Shown one piece after another: positions 1 through 5,778 of a stretch of 8,475 nucleotides of DNA. The stretch is from Alphaproteobacteria bacterium (GTDB lineage: Bacteria; Pseudomonadota; Alphaproteobacteria; Micavibrionales; Micavibrionaceae). Below the pieces are notes generated by a model that was not told where the DNA came from, did not search any database, and worked only from the letters and a program-made list of their open reading frames with translations. The stretch spans positions 1-8,475 of the forward strand of contig DAOWDF010000256.1 of the NCBI GenBank assembly GCA_030639165.1. The letters are read 5' to 3'. Position numbers and translations under genes: made by a program. Position 1 is the stretch's first letter. Each line of letters opens with the position of its first letter.

Positions 1-2
1 AG

Positions 3-1073
3 GTTGAAGCGACTAAATTCACCGAAGTAGGTTATGTCGGCAAAGATGTCGAGTCTATCATTCGTGACCTGACCGAGTCTGCCATTCGTATGACGCAAGA
101 AACTATGCGTAAAACCGTTAAGGTGCAGGCAGAAATATATGCTGAAGAGAGGGTGCTTGACGCACTTGTTGGCGATACAGCAGGCGAGGGAACGCGCGAT
201 AACTTCCGTAAGAAACTACGCTCTGGTGAATTAAATGAGCGTGAAATAGAAATAGAAATAATCGATAGCTCAAACCCAATGGGCGATATGATGGACATTC
301 CAGGTATGCCAGGCTCATCCATGGGCATGGTTAATATCGGCGATATGCTTGGAAAATCATTTGGTGAACGTAAGAAGAAAAAACGCTTTAGCGTAGAAGA
401 TAGCTATGAGGTGCTAATCGCCGAAGAATCCGATAAATTGCTGGATGAAGATAAGATTGTGGCAAAGGCTCTTGATCTTGTTCAGCAAAGCGGCATTGTC
501 TTCATTGACGAGATGGATAAGATTGCGGCGCGCCAAGATGCCAGAGGCGGCGATGTCTCTCGCGAAGGAGTGCAGCGTGATTTGCTGCCTCTAATCGAGG
601 GCACAACAGTTACTACCAAGCATGGCCAAGTGAAAACTGACCATATGCTATTCATTGCTAGTGGCGCATTCCACTATGCCAAGCCATCTGACTTACTGGC
701 AGAATTGCAAGGTAGATTGCCAATCCGCGTGGAGCTGCGCGCTCTAACGGTTGAGGATTTCAAGCGTATATTGAAAGAAACCGAGGCTAGCTTGATTACG
801 CAATATGAAGCGCTAATTGGCACTGAAGGTGTGAAACTTAGCTTTGAAGATGAAGCAATAGACGAGATTGCAAAGCTATCATTTGAAGTTAATGAGAGCG
901 TAGAAAATATCGGCGCGCGTCGTTTGCATACGGTAATGGAGAAATTGCTCGAAGAGCTAAGCTTCACTGCGAGTGATCGTGATGGCGAAGAAGTAATAGT
1001 TACTGCGGAATATGTTAGTAAGCACGTTGCTGATCTGGTTAAGAGTAATGATCTAAGCAAGTTTATCTTGTGA
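3..1073 (+). CDS. hslU: ATP-dependent protease ATPase subunit HslU (ClpY), 5' end outside window
   Basis: HslU is the AAA+ unfoldase ring that feeds substrates to the HslV peptidase in the cytoplasm. The frame is open from base 3 and begins inside the conserved VEATKFTEVGYVGKDVES segment. About 356 codons are present against a usual length of roughly 435-445, so the N-terminus and the Walker A loop lie upstream of the window. Visible in order are the inserted I-domain (Met/Gly-rich stretch and the KKKK run, about bases 270-400), Walker B (IVFIDEMDK, about 495-521), the ELQGRLPIRVEL segment with the arginine-finger region, and the sensor-2 motif GARRLHT (about 912-932). The C-terminal DLSKFIL matches the tail that docks into HslV. 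The stop is TGA. hslV would be expected just upstream. No hairpin terminator is visible in the 10 bases before the convergent gene on the other strand. Confidence 0.98.
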   Translation, partial: VEATKFTEVGYVGKDVESIIRDLTESAIRMTQETMRKTVKVQAEIYAEERVLDALVGDTAGEGTRDNFRKKLRSGELNEREIEIEIIDSSNPMGDMMDIPGMPGSSMGMVNIGDMLGKSFGERKKKKRFSVEDSYEVLIAEESDKLLDEDKIVAKALDLVQQSGIVFIDEMDKIAARQDARGGDVSREGVQRDLLPLIEGTTVTTKHGQVKTDHMLFIASGAFHYAKPSDLLAELQGRLPIRVELRALTVEDFKRILKETEASLITQYEALIGTEGVKLSFEDEAIDEIAKLSFEVNESVENIGARRLHTVMEKLLEELSFTASDRDGEEVIVTAEYVSKHVADLVKSNDLSKFIL

Positions 1074-1083
1074 TTTTATAAGT

Positions 1084-1638
1084 TTAATTCCCATTAATAA
1101 ATGACAGGCGATCTGTATATTCTTCTGAATTATCAGGTGGTGTAATATTCATGTACTGCAAGGTTTGGCTATCTCTTAAGATGTAAGGCACCAGCATTGC
1201 CCAACGTGCATTTGAATTAAATAACCTTGGGAACCCTATAGTTTTTGTTTCGTCCGCATAAAGAGCATTGCCATGGCCACCCTGTTTTAATTCGCTAAAA
1301 AGGTTTTGCCCAGTATCCTCGTTAACGAGCGCATTTGTATAGTTTGTAATATAACCATCATATTCGATTAAGAGATCTGACAATTTTTTAGTGGACCTGA
1401 TTCTATCTAATTTATGCTCAAAATCTAACCAATCCTTTGTTTCGATTATACTGTAGTTATTTTGGCTCTTAACCCATTTCTTTAGGTTTGTCATACGTGC
1501 ATCTGATGTATCTATGGCTTCATTGAAGACATATGTGAGCAAGTACTCATCTGCCTTAGGCAGCATTAGGATTACCCTTCCGCTGCCATTTAAGGCAGTG
1601 GTTATATTTGTAACATTTAATGCACGATCATTATTCAT
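1084..1638 (-). CDS. Unrecognised protein of about 184 aa, downstream of the Smr gene
   Basis: I do not recognise this family. The protein is soluble-looking and mixed-charge, with no signal peptide, membrane segment or obvious catalytic motif. Notable stretches are LNGSGRVILMLPKADEYLLTY near the N-terminus, a lysine/arginine-rich middle (about residues 50-90), and a C-terminal part with FPRLFNSNARWAMLVPYILRD. The ATG at 1638 is chosen. A TTG 12 bases further upstream (1650) would add four residues. Neither has a convincing Shine-Dalgarno sequence, so the start is uncertain. The gene follows the Smr gene on the same strand after a gap of about 50 bases, so it may be the second gene of that operon. 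Its stop lies 10 bases from the hslU stop in a tail-to-tail arrangement. Base composition is more AT-rich than hslU by eye. Confidence 0.75.
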   Translation of the reverse strand: MNNDRALNVTNITTALNGSGRVILMLPKADEYLLTYVFNEAIDTSDARMTNLKKWVKSQNNYSIIETKDWLDFEHKLDRIRSTKKLSDLLIEYDGYITNYTNALVNEDTGQNLFSELKQGGHGNALYADETKTIGFPRLFNSNARWAMLVPYILRDSQTLQYMNITPPDNSEEYTDRLSFINGN

Positions 1639-1687
1639 AACGAAGGACAATACAAGACCACTACGATTATGTCAAAATTAAATATAT

Positions 1688-2239
1688 TTATCGCTTACGG
1701 CGCAGCAGAACATATAGCGCGCCATCTCCGCCATGGTTAGGGCGCGCATTTTGAATTTTTAGCACATATTTACTGAGCGGAGCTTCGTTTAGCCACTCTG
1801 GCGTTTTTTGTTTTAATACTCCAATCTCTCGATCTAGTAATGATGAACTAGCACTTTGCCAGCCACCTTTGCCAGTAATAACCAGCACGCAGCGTTTGCC
1901 TTGCTCATATGCGCTTGGGATAAATCCTAGTAGCGCATCATATGCCTGATTTTGCGTCATTCCATGCAGGTCAATTCGCCCCTCTATGGATATTTGGCCG
2001 CGCTTAAGTCGCTGAGAGGTTCTGTGGTCAATCTCTGGTGCTTGCTGGACGTGGTTCAGTGTATGTTTAACTACTCCCTCTTTAGCAGGTCGAGTTGTTT
2101 TATTCTTAGGTTTATTTTTACTGCTTGATTTACCTTTAGGTGAAGATATTTGCGCATCATTATGCTCATCTAATGGTTCGACATCTTTGGTGACATGCCG
2201 CCATAGCTTTTTACCATCTTCATCATATTTATCAGTCAT
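1688..2239 (-). CDS. Smr (MutS2 C-terminal-like) domain protein
   Basis: This is a stand-alone Smr-domain protein of 183 aa. Smr domains are known as nucleases or nucleic-acid-binding modules related to the C-terminus of MutS2; the substrate of this subgroup is not clear. The N-terminal part (KLWRHVTKDVEPL, residues 11-23) matches the usual start of alphaproteobacterial members. It is followed by a low-complexity Lys/Ser/Asn linker (about 32-55). The Smr fold begins near residue 85 and carries the signature DLHGMT at 90-95, the VITGKG loop at 120-125, and a C-terminal HGGDGALYVLLRRKR. Length and domain order are normal, so it looks intact. The ATG at 2239 has only a weak upstream AAGAA. It is divergent from the interrupted gene starting at 2286 and close to hslU, a neighbourhood I associate with alphaproteobacteria. 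Confidence 0.92.
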   Translation of the reverse strand: MTDKYDEDGKKLWRHVTKDVEPLDEHNDAQISSPKGKSSSKNKPKNKTTRPAKEGVVKHTLNHVQQAPEIDHRTSQRLKRGQISIEGRIDLHGMTQNQAYDALLGFIPSAYEQGKRCVLVITGKGGWQSASSSLLDREIGVLKQKTPEWLNEAPLSKYVLKIQNARPNHGGDGALYVLLRRKR

Positions 2240-2271
2240 GCTTTTCTTCAGTATTTATTTATATTTAAGGT

Positions 2272-2284
2272 GTATATTTTATAC
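2272..2284. repeat. Short AT-rich inverted repeat abutting the start of the interrupted gene
   Basis: GTATA-TTT-TATAC is a perfect 5-bp inverted repeat with a 3-base spacer, ending one base before the ATG at 2286. It lies in the 46-base region between two divergent genes, so it could be an operator or part of a promoter. Its AT content makes chance a serious alternative. Confidence 0.3.
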
Positions 2285-2285
2285 T

Positions 2286-3077
2286 ATGTTTAATAAAAAC
2301 AGAACATTAAGCTTATTTATATTTCCTGTGATTTTAGCACTATTTCTTGTGCTATGCCCAGAAAATACAAATGCAAAAATGTATTATGAGACAAAGACCA
2401 CGCCAGAGGAGCGCGCAGTCTTTGCCTTTTTCCGTGCCGCGAATATTTCTCCTGACTATGATCATTGGATCACATCCAGTTCACATTATATAGATTTACC
2501 ACTATCAAAGCAGGATAGTCATTTACTGAAAGAGACATTAAGGCTAGGCCATGGTTATGGCAACTATGATCAGGATAATGATCTTTTAGAGATAACCACT
2601 AATGTTATAGCTAAATACATATCCGCAGAAGGCGAAGAACAGCCTCGCATTATATTTAAATTCTTTGATCAAACAGATGCTTATGTACCATCGTTTAATT
2701 ACGCATATGCAAATGATACAATTTCTTTAGTCGTTAATAATCTTGCGGGGTTTTAAAACATACCACTTACGCAGGAGCATAGTGAATCACTATTGGCTAA
2801 AATCCCTTTTAAAGATGATTATTTTGATGCTGTTTTAACAATGCATATTCGTGTATCTAGTGCTGACACTGATAATCCAGTTGAAAGTGAAGGCTCCCTG
2901 CAATGGGTTATGGTTGGAGATATAGCATATCTTAAATGTGATATTGCCCCGCGCTATAACGCAGAAATATCTGTTTTGTGGGATTATGTAGCGGAATGGT
3001 ACGAGGAAAGTTTTAGAATTAAAAATATGCCCGAAGAAGAAAAATACCCGCATCCCTATGATCTTTTTAAAGACTAA
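2286..3077 (+). pseudogene. Exported protein gene interrupted by an in-frame TAA (nonsense allele)
   Basis: The frame runs from ATG 2286 to TAA 2754-2756 (156 aa), then continues in the same frame with no further stop to 3077. The region just after the stop reads NIPLTQEHSESLLAKIPF and is coding-like, so a single base change (for example AAA or CAA to TAA at codon 157) is the simplest explanation. The intact product would be about 263 aa. An N-terminal signal peptide is visible: basic NKNR, a hydrophobic core FIFPVILALFLVL, and a likely cut after TNA near residue 30. This implies a periplasmic or secreted protein. I do not recognise the family. Aromatic and acidic residues are frequent and the C-terminus is hydrophilic (EEEKYPHPYDLFKD). 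No start with a good Shine-Dalgarno serves the second half, as only TTG 2793 is available. Other genes here end at TAA, so the codon is not recoded. A sequencing error is possible. Confidence 0.75.
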
Positions 3078-3084
3078 AACCCAG

Positions 3085-3107
3085 AAATTTGTATAAATGC
3101 CAAATTT
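3085..3107. repeat. 7-bp perfect inverted repeat between the interrupted gene and the 3152 gene
   Basis: AAATTTG (3085-3091) and CAAATTT (3101-3107) are perfect inverted copies separated by TATAAATGC, which itself contains a -10-like TATAAA. As RNA the stem would be weak and no T-tract follows, so a terminator is unlikely. An operator upstream of the gene at 3152 is a better guess, but there is no direct support. Confidence 0.35.
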
Positions 3108-3151
3108 ATGTTAACCTTCACGGATTACTAACTATTTAAGGGTATGGATAT

Positions 3152-3715
3152 ATGTTTTCTGTTATTCAAAATATAACCTCCGCATTAAATCCTTTAGAGG
3201 CTAAGGCCGTTGATGCACGTTTAGAAAAAAAGCGGCACAATCCTATTGATATAGATGAAGAGCATAATTCTGATAATTCTGATAACTCTGTAGTTATGGA
3301 GGAAAGCGAAAGCTCTAATCTTTCAATAAAGGCACTTATCTTATTCCTTGAAGACTTTCTTGAGGCTAGGCTTGGAACAAAGCCAGTAACAGATAGCAGT
3401 AATACGCAGCAAGATTCTTTTGCCCCATGGTTTAAAGCATCGCCGAGTAATGATGGTGTTGATATTAAATCAAAAAAGGCAACTAATGCCTATAAGCACG
3501 GATTAGAAGTTTTGCGTGCGCCGTTAAAGACGTTTAAAGGCAACACTCCAGATGTTTCACGTCAGGAAGAGCTAAAAAATATTTATTCACTTATTGTGGA
3601 TTTACGCCAGCTACAAGATAGTGGTGTTAGGTATTTGGATATCGGCAGTAAAAAGACTTTTATTGATGGTATTTCCTTCGCGGTTGATACAGCTAAGCGA
3701 GCACAAAATAAATAG
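3152..3715 (+). CDS. Unrecognised cytoplasmic protein of 187 aa with an acidic NSD repeat
   Basis: I do not recognise this family. No signal peptide or membrane segment is present. The N-terminus (MFSVIQNITSALNPLEAKAVDARLEKKRH) looks helical and is followed by an acidic, Asn/Ser-rich linker at residues 34-56. Part of that linker is written by a 9-base tandem repeat. A short hydrophobic helix follows (IKALILFLEDFLEARLG, about 60-76). The C-terminal half (about 108-187) appears to be a compact helical region ending in SIGFAVDT-like basic sequence, with KNIYSLIVDLRQLQDSGVRYLDI as its most conserved-looking part. ATG 3152 is preceded by AAGGG about 10 bases upstream. It is convergent with the regulator gene, with only one base between the two stops. 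The stop is TAG. The modular layout suggests a scaffold or regulatory protein rather than an enzyme, but this is inference. Confidence 0.82.
   Translation: MFSVIQNITSALNPLEAKAVDARLEKKRHNPIDIDEEHNSDNSDNSVVMEESESSNLSIKALILFLEDFLEARLGTKPVTDSSNTQQDSFAPWFKASPSNDGVDIKSKKATNAYKHGLEVLRAPLKTFKGNTPDVSRQEELKNIYSLIVDLRQLQDSGVRYLDIGSKKTFIDGISFAVDTAKRAQNK
3266..3290 (+). repeat. 9-bp tandem repeat coding Asn-Ser-Asp
   Basis: AATTCTGAT occurs twice in tandem (3266-3274, 3275-3283), followed by a partial third copy with one T-to-C change. It encodes NSDNSDNS in frame, so copy-number change by slippage would alter linker length without shifting the frame. Confidence 0.8.
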
Positions 3716-3716
3716 A

Positions 3717-4250
3717 TTACTCACATTCTATATAGGCGCGATAACCGTTATCTTCTGTAACTAGTATCTCAGGATTACTAGGGTCTTTTTCAATTTTTTG
3801 GCGCAATCTATAAATATGAGTTTCCAGCGTATGAGTTTCTATATCATCCGCATAGCCCCATACAGCCTCTAATAGCTCCGTTTTCTCCACAATATTATCT
3901 TTGATTTTGCTAAGGAAACTGAGGATTTCCACCTCTTTTTCTGTAAGAGATTCTTTCTTGCTATCTTCACTTGTAAATATTCCATGCTGTAGATCAAGAG
4001 AGCAGCCGCCTTTGAAGTAAATGTAATCATGAACATTATTCTTGCTGTTTTTATATTTATGCAGCTGGTCAATAAGCTCTCCCAATCGCAATGGCAAGGA
4101 GTATTTATTCTCTTGATATCCGTTGCTTATGGTGAGTGTTTCTGCATCTTTTTCCTCAATAAACGAGCATAAATCTGCCATATCATTGCTCTGTAAATAT
4201 TCACGCACTACGCCGCATATTTTTGTATCTGCATTAATTATAATTGCCAT
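3717..4250 (-). CDS. Small OmpR/PhoB-type winged-helix regulator with a shortened, aspartate-less receiver-like domain
   Basis: This is a 177-aa transcription regulator. The C-terminal winged-helix domain (about residues 78-177) is clear: LTEKEVEIL at 102-110, then the recognition-helix region with THTLETHIYRLRQKIE at 139-154 and the wing VTEDNGYRAY at 164-173. The N-terminal part is only about 65-70 residues against about 120 for a receiver domain. It keeps a first strand (AIIINAD) with helix VVREYL, and a last segment PLRLGELIDQLHKYK resembling the end of receiver domains. The central strand carrying the phospho-acceptor Asp in an LD(V/L)xLPxxDG context is missing. Phosphorylation-independent control is therefore inferred. 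The ATG at 4250 is chosen because AAGGG stands 7 bases upstream. An extension to 4364 would add an artificial hydrophobic leader and overlap the divergent gene. The gene is divergent from 4323, so it may control it or itself. Confidence 0.88.
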   Translation of the reverse strand: MAIIINADTKICGVVREYLQSNDMADLCSFIEEKDAETLTISNGYQENKYSLPLRLGELIDQLHKYKNSKNNVHDYIYFKGGCSLDLQHGIFTSEDSKKESLTEKEVEILSFLSKIKDNIVEKTELLEAVWGYADDIETHTLETHIYRLRQKIEKDPSNPEILVTEDNGYRAYIECE

Positions 4251-4256
4251 TACATT

Positions 4257-4274
4257 ACCCTTAATATCTAGGGT
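4257..4274. repeat. Inverted repeat ACCCT-N8-AGGGT in the divergent promoter region
   Basis: ACCCT (4257-4261) and AGGGT (4270-4274) are perfect inverted copies 8 bases apart. They lie between the sigma-54 promoter and the regulator start. The repeat could be an operator for autoregulation. In the regulator mRNA it could form a small stem that hides the Shine-Dalgarno sequence. Five base pairs is short, so chance cannot be excluded. Confidence 0.35.
4258..4262 (-). promoter_or_regulatory. Ribosome binding site that fixes the regulator start at 4250
   Basis: On the minus strand AAGGG stands 7 bases before ATG 4250, which supports this start over the longer frame beginning at 4364. The same bases form one arm of the inverted repeat at 4257-4274. 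Confidence 0.65.
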
Positions 4275-4281
4275 CAAATAA

Positions 4282-4297
4282 TGGCACAGAATTTGCA
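4282..4297 (+). promoter_or_regulatory. Sigma-54 (RpoN) -24/-12 promoter for the gene at 4323
   Basis: TGGCAC-A-GAAT-TTGCA matches the sigma-54 consensus TGGCACRNNNNTTGCW at every defined position. GG is at 4283-4284 and GC at 4295-4296, with the required 10 bases between them. The predicted transcription start is about 4308. It is followed by AAGGA at 4311-4315 and ATG at 4323, giving a leader of about 15 bases. Transcription from such a promoter needs RpoN and an AAA+ enhancer-binding protein, neither of which is encoded in the window. Position, strand and spacing all fit the downstream gene. Confidence 0.85.
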
Positions 4298-4322
4298 ATA
4301 TTAAAACTATAAGGAAAACCAT

Positions 4323-4952
4323 ATGGATAATATTGCGCAAAATTCTATTATTTCGAATCAGCACGCTGGGAGTGAGCGCAATGTATATCGCGTTAAGAAT
4401 GAGCGTATGGGCGGCTTTGTGCCCTCATATGATGCGCCAAAGGCTCAGCCAGAAAACCAAAATTTTGATAATATTATATCATCATATATGCCTAAGGCAG
4501 AGGAAGTGGAAATAACCCCTCATCCAGTGGAAGCCAGTAAAAAATTTGGATTTTTAGATTTAGTCGATATGGTTAACCCATTGCAGCATATTCCACTCGT
4601 TAATATGGCATATAGATCTATAAGTGGTGATGAGATAAAACCTATCGGCAAAATACTTGGCGGCGCTGTGTTTGGCGGAGCTGTAGGGGCGGCAAGCGGC
4701 CTTGTCTCTACAGTAATAGAGGATGCGACTGGTAAGAATTTGCTTGGTAATGCAGTATCTTTGGCAGGGCTTAGTGAGGAAAAAGGTGGCTATGATTTTG
4801 ACGGTGAGTATAAATCATACGAAGACCTGCCCGCTAGCCTGCTTGCTTTTGCAGAAATGCCAATGCAACCTGCCGAAGAAATTAAGGATGATTACTCGCG
4901 GGTAAAAATAGCTAGCGGAAGAAGCGCAGGCACAATAGCAGTTTATTCTTAA
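4323..4952 (+). CDS. Glycine-zipper protein of 209 aa, predicted sigma-54 dependent
   Basis: There is no recognised named family. I have an impression of similar uncharacterised alphaproteobacterial proteins sharing the FGFLDLVDMVNPLQHIPLVNMAYRSISGDEI type of core (about residues 75-105), but I could not verify it. The first 70 residues are hydrophilic and probably disordered. The core is followed by a glycine-zipper hydrophobic stretch at about 109-132 (GKILGGAVFGGAVGAASG, then LVSTVIEDATG). This could insert into or associate with a membrane or self-assemble. The C-terminus (146-209) is acidic to mixed. No signal peptide is present. ATG 4323 has AAGGA 7 bases upstream. The gene is divergent from the atypical regulator and its TAA overlaps the convergent yggS stop by 3 bases. 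The sigma-54 promoter suggests a specialised, conditionally expressed role, such as motility, envelope or nitrogen status. That last step is inference. Confidence 0.87.
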   Translation: MDNIAQNSIISNQHAGSERNVYRVKNERMGGFVPSYDAPKAQPENQNFDNIISSYMPKAEEVEITPHPVEASKKFGFLDLVDMVNPLQHIPLVNMAYRSISGDEIKPIGKILGGAVFGGAVGAASGLVSTVIEDATGKNLLGNAVSLAGLSEEKGGYDFDGEYKSYEDLPASLLAFAEMPMQPAEEIKDDYSRVKIASGRSAGTIAVYS

Positions 4953-5620
4953 TTCTCACGTTTCCCAAAAATTCCAGTGCCAACACGTATATATGTTGCC
5001 CCCAGAGATATAGCACTCTCAAAATCACTGCTCATCCCCATGCTAAGCTCTGGTAAATTATGCATATCGGCCATTTTCATTAACAGTGAAAAATATAGCG
5101 CTGTCGGCTCATCCGCTGGGGGGATGCACATAAGCCCTTTGATATCTAGTGCACACTCATGACGGCAAAACTCTAAAAAGTCAGGCAATTCATTTGGTAC
5201 AATTCCTGATTTTTGCTCCTCCTCTCCGATATTAACCTGAATAAAGCACGGAATAGTGCGGTTTTGAGATTTTAACTCATCACCCAATTTGCGTGCGAGT
5301 TTTTCACGATCTACTGTTTCGATCAGGTCAAAAATCCTTAAGGCATCTTTAATCTTGTTGGTTTGCAAAGAGCCTATCAAATGAAGTTTTAGGTCAGGAT
5401 AAAGGGGCTTTATATCTTCCCAGTGTTCTAGTGCTTCTTGAACTTTGTTCTCTCCGAATAGGCGATGCCCAGCATCTAGCGCACCTTGTATTCTTTCTGG
5501 TGATTGGCGTTTGCTAACTGCAATTAGATTTATATCATTAGAATCTCTGCCCCACTCAATGGCAGATTTTTCTATTTGCTTATGAATTTGGCTTAAGTTT
5601 TCTTTTATCAGCGCTGTCAT
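4949..5620 (-). CDS. yggS: YggS/PROSC-family pyridoxal phosphate homeostasis protein
   Basis: This cytoplasmic PLP-binding protein has an alanine-racemase-like TIM barrel and no known enzymatic activity; the family maintains vitamin B6 and amino-acid balance. The motifs are all present: LIAVSK with the PLP lysine at residue 37, FGENKVQEA at 55-63, HLIGSLQTNK, QVNIGEEEQKSG, IKGLMCIPP, and the phosphate-binding end LSMGMSSDFESAISLGATYIRVGTGIFGKR. The length of 223 aa is normal. The ATG at 5620 is chosen because it places the lysine as in known members (36-37). In-frame ATGs at 5641 and 5674 lie inside a palindromic element and would prepend unrelated residues (MRASGSPHKAG, MTSKKNR). The Shine-Dalgarno sequence before 5620 is weak, so 5641 (AAGG 5 bases upstream) remains possible. 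It lies downstream of the porin on the same strand but is separated by a terminator. Confidence 0.95.
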   Translation of the reverse strand: MTALIKENLSQIHKQIEKSAIEWGRDSNDINLIAVSKRQSPERIQGALDAGHRLFGENKVQEALEHWEDIKPLYPDLKLHLIGSLQTNKIKDALRIFDLIETVDREKLARKLGDELKSQNRTIPCFIQVNIGEEEQKSGIVPNELPDFLEFCRHECALDIKGLMCIPPADEPTALYFSLLMKMADMHNLPELSMGMSSDFESAISLGATYIRVGTGIFGKREN

Positions 5621-5636
5621 CCTATTTTTCTTACTT

Positions 5637-5706
5637 GTCATCCCCGCCTTGTGCGGGGAACCGGATGCCCGCACTTGTGCCCGTTAGGGTATAAAGCGGG
5701 CATGAC
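5637..5706. repeat. REP-like palindromic element (about 70 bp) before yggS
   Basis: The ends GTCAT-C-CCCGC and GCGGG-C-ATGAC form an imperfect inverted repeat. Inside are three mutually competing stems: CCCCGC 5642-5647 with GCGGGG 5653-5658 (loop CTTGT); GTGCGGG 5651-5657 with CCCGCAC 5668-5674; and ATGCCCGC 5665-5672 with GCGGGCAT 5696-5703. The GTCATCCCCGC...GCGGGG style is familiar from dispersed GC-rich palindromes in proteobacterial genomes. It is much more GC-rich than its surroundings. It ends 17 bases before the chosen yggS ATG, so it lies in the probable yggS leader. No clear target-site duplication is seen. Confidence 0.7.
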
Positions 5707-5723
5707 ATGGTGATGGTAAGACA

Positions 5724-5753
5724 AAAAGAAAGGGCGCCGATTAAGCGCCCCTT
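5724..5753 (-). terminator. Rho-independent terminator of the porin gene
   Basis: Read on the minus strand, stem GGGCGC, loop TTAATCG and stem GCGCCC are followed by TTTCTTTTT. Flanking AAG and TTT can extend the stem to about 9 bp with one G-U pair. It begins about 26 bases after the porin stop. It separates the highly expressed porin from yggS. Confidence 0.88.
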
Positions 5754-5778
5754 CAGAATTCTTTAAATCAAATTCAAA

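Noticed and set aside
32..328. Minus-strand open frames under hslU, also 118-318 and 674-1060
   Set aside because: Antisense shadows of a clearly conserved hslU; low-complexity Ser/Arg-rich translations with no family resemblance.
818..823. TGGCAC as another sigma-54 site, also the reverse-strand copy at 4977-4982
   Set aside because: No TTGC follows at the required spacing, and both lie inside conserved coding sequence.
2754..2756. TAA recoded as a sense codon
   Set aside because: TAA terminates the Smr-neighbour, regulator, zipper, yggS, porin and DUF3576 genes in this window, so it is a normal stop.
2793..3077. Independent 94-aa gene starting at TTG 2793
   Set aside because: The nearest Shine-Dalgarno-like AGGAG is about 16 bases upstream, too far. 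Coding character extends upstream in the same frame to the TAA, so it is the tail of the interrupted gene.
4251..4364. Longer N-terminus for the regulator with a hydrophobic, membrane-like leader
   Set aside because: It would overlap the divergent gene start and the sigma-54 promoter. ATG 4250 has a proper Shine-Dalgarno sequence and begins the receiver-like strand.
4949..4952. Overlapping convergent stops of the zipper gene and yggS as a regulatory overlap
   Set aside because: A shared TTAA palindrome is a common economy in compact genomes and no terminator-like structure accompanies it.
5621..5674. N-terminal extension of YggS through the palindromic element
   Set aside because: The extra residues are encoded by the repeat and do not fit the family's usual start; the PLP lysine position favours 5620.
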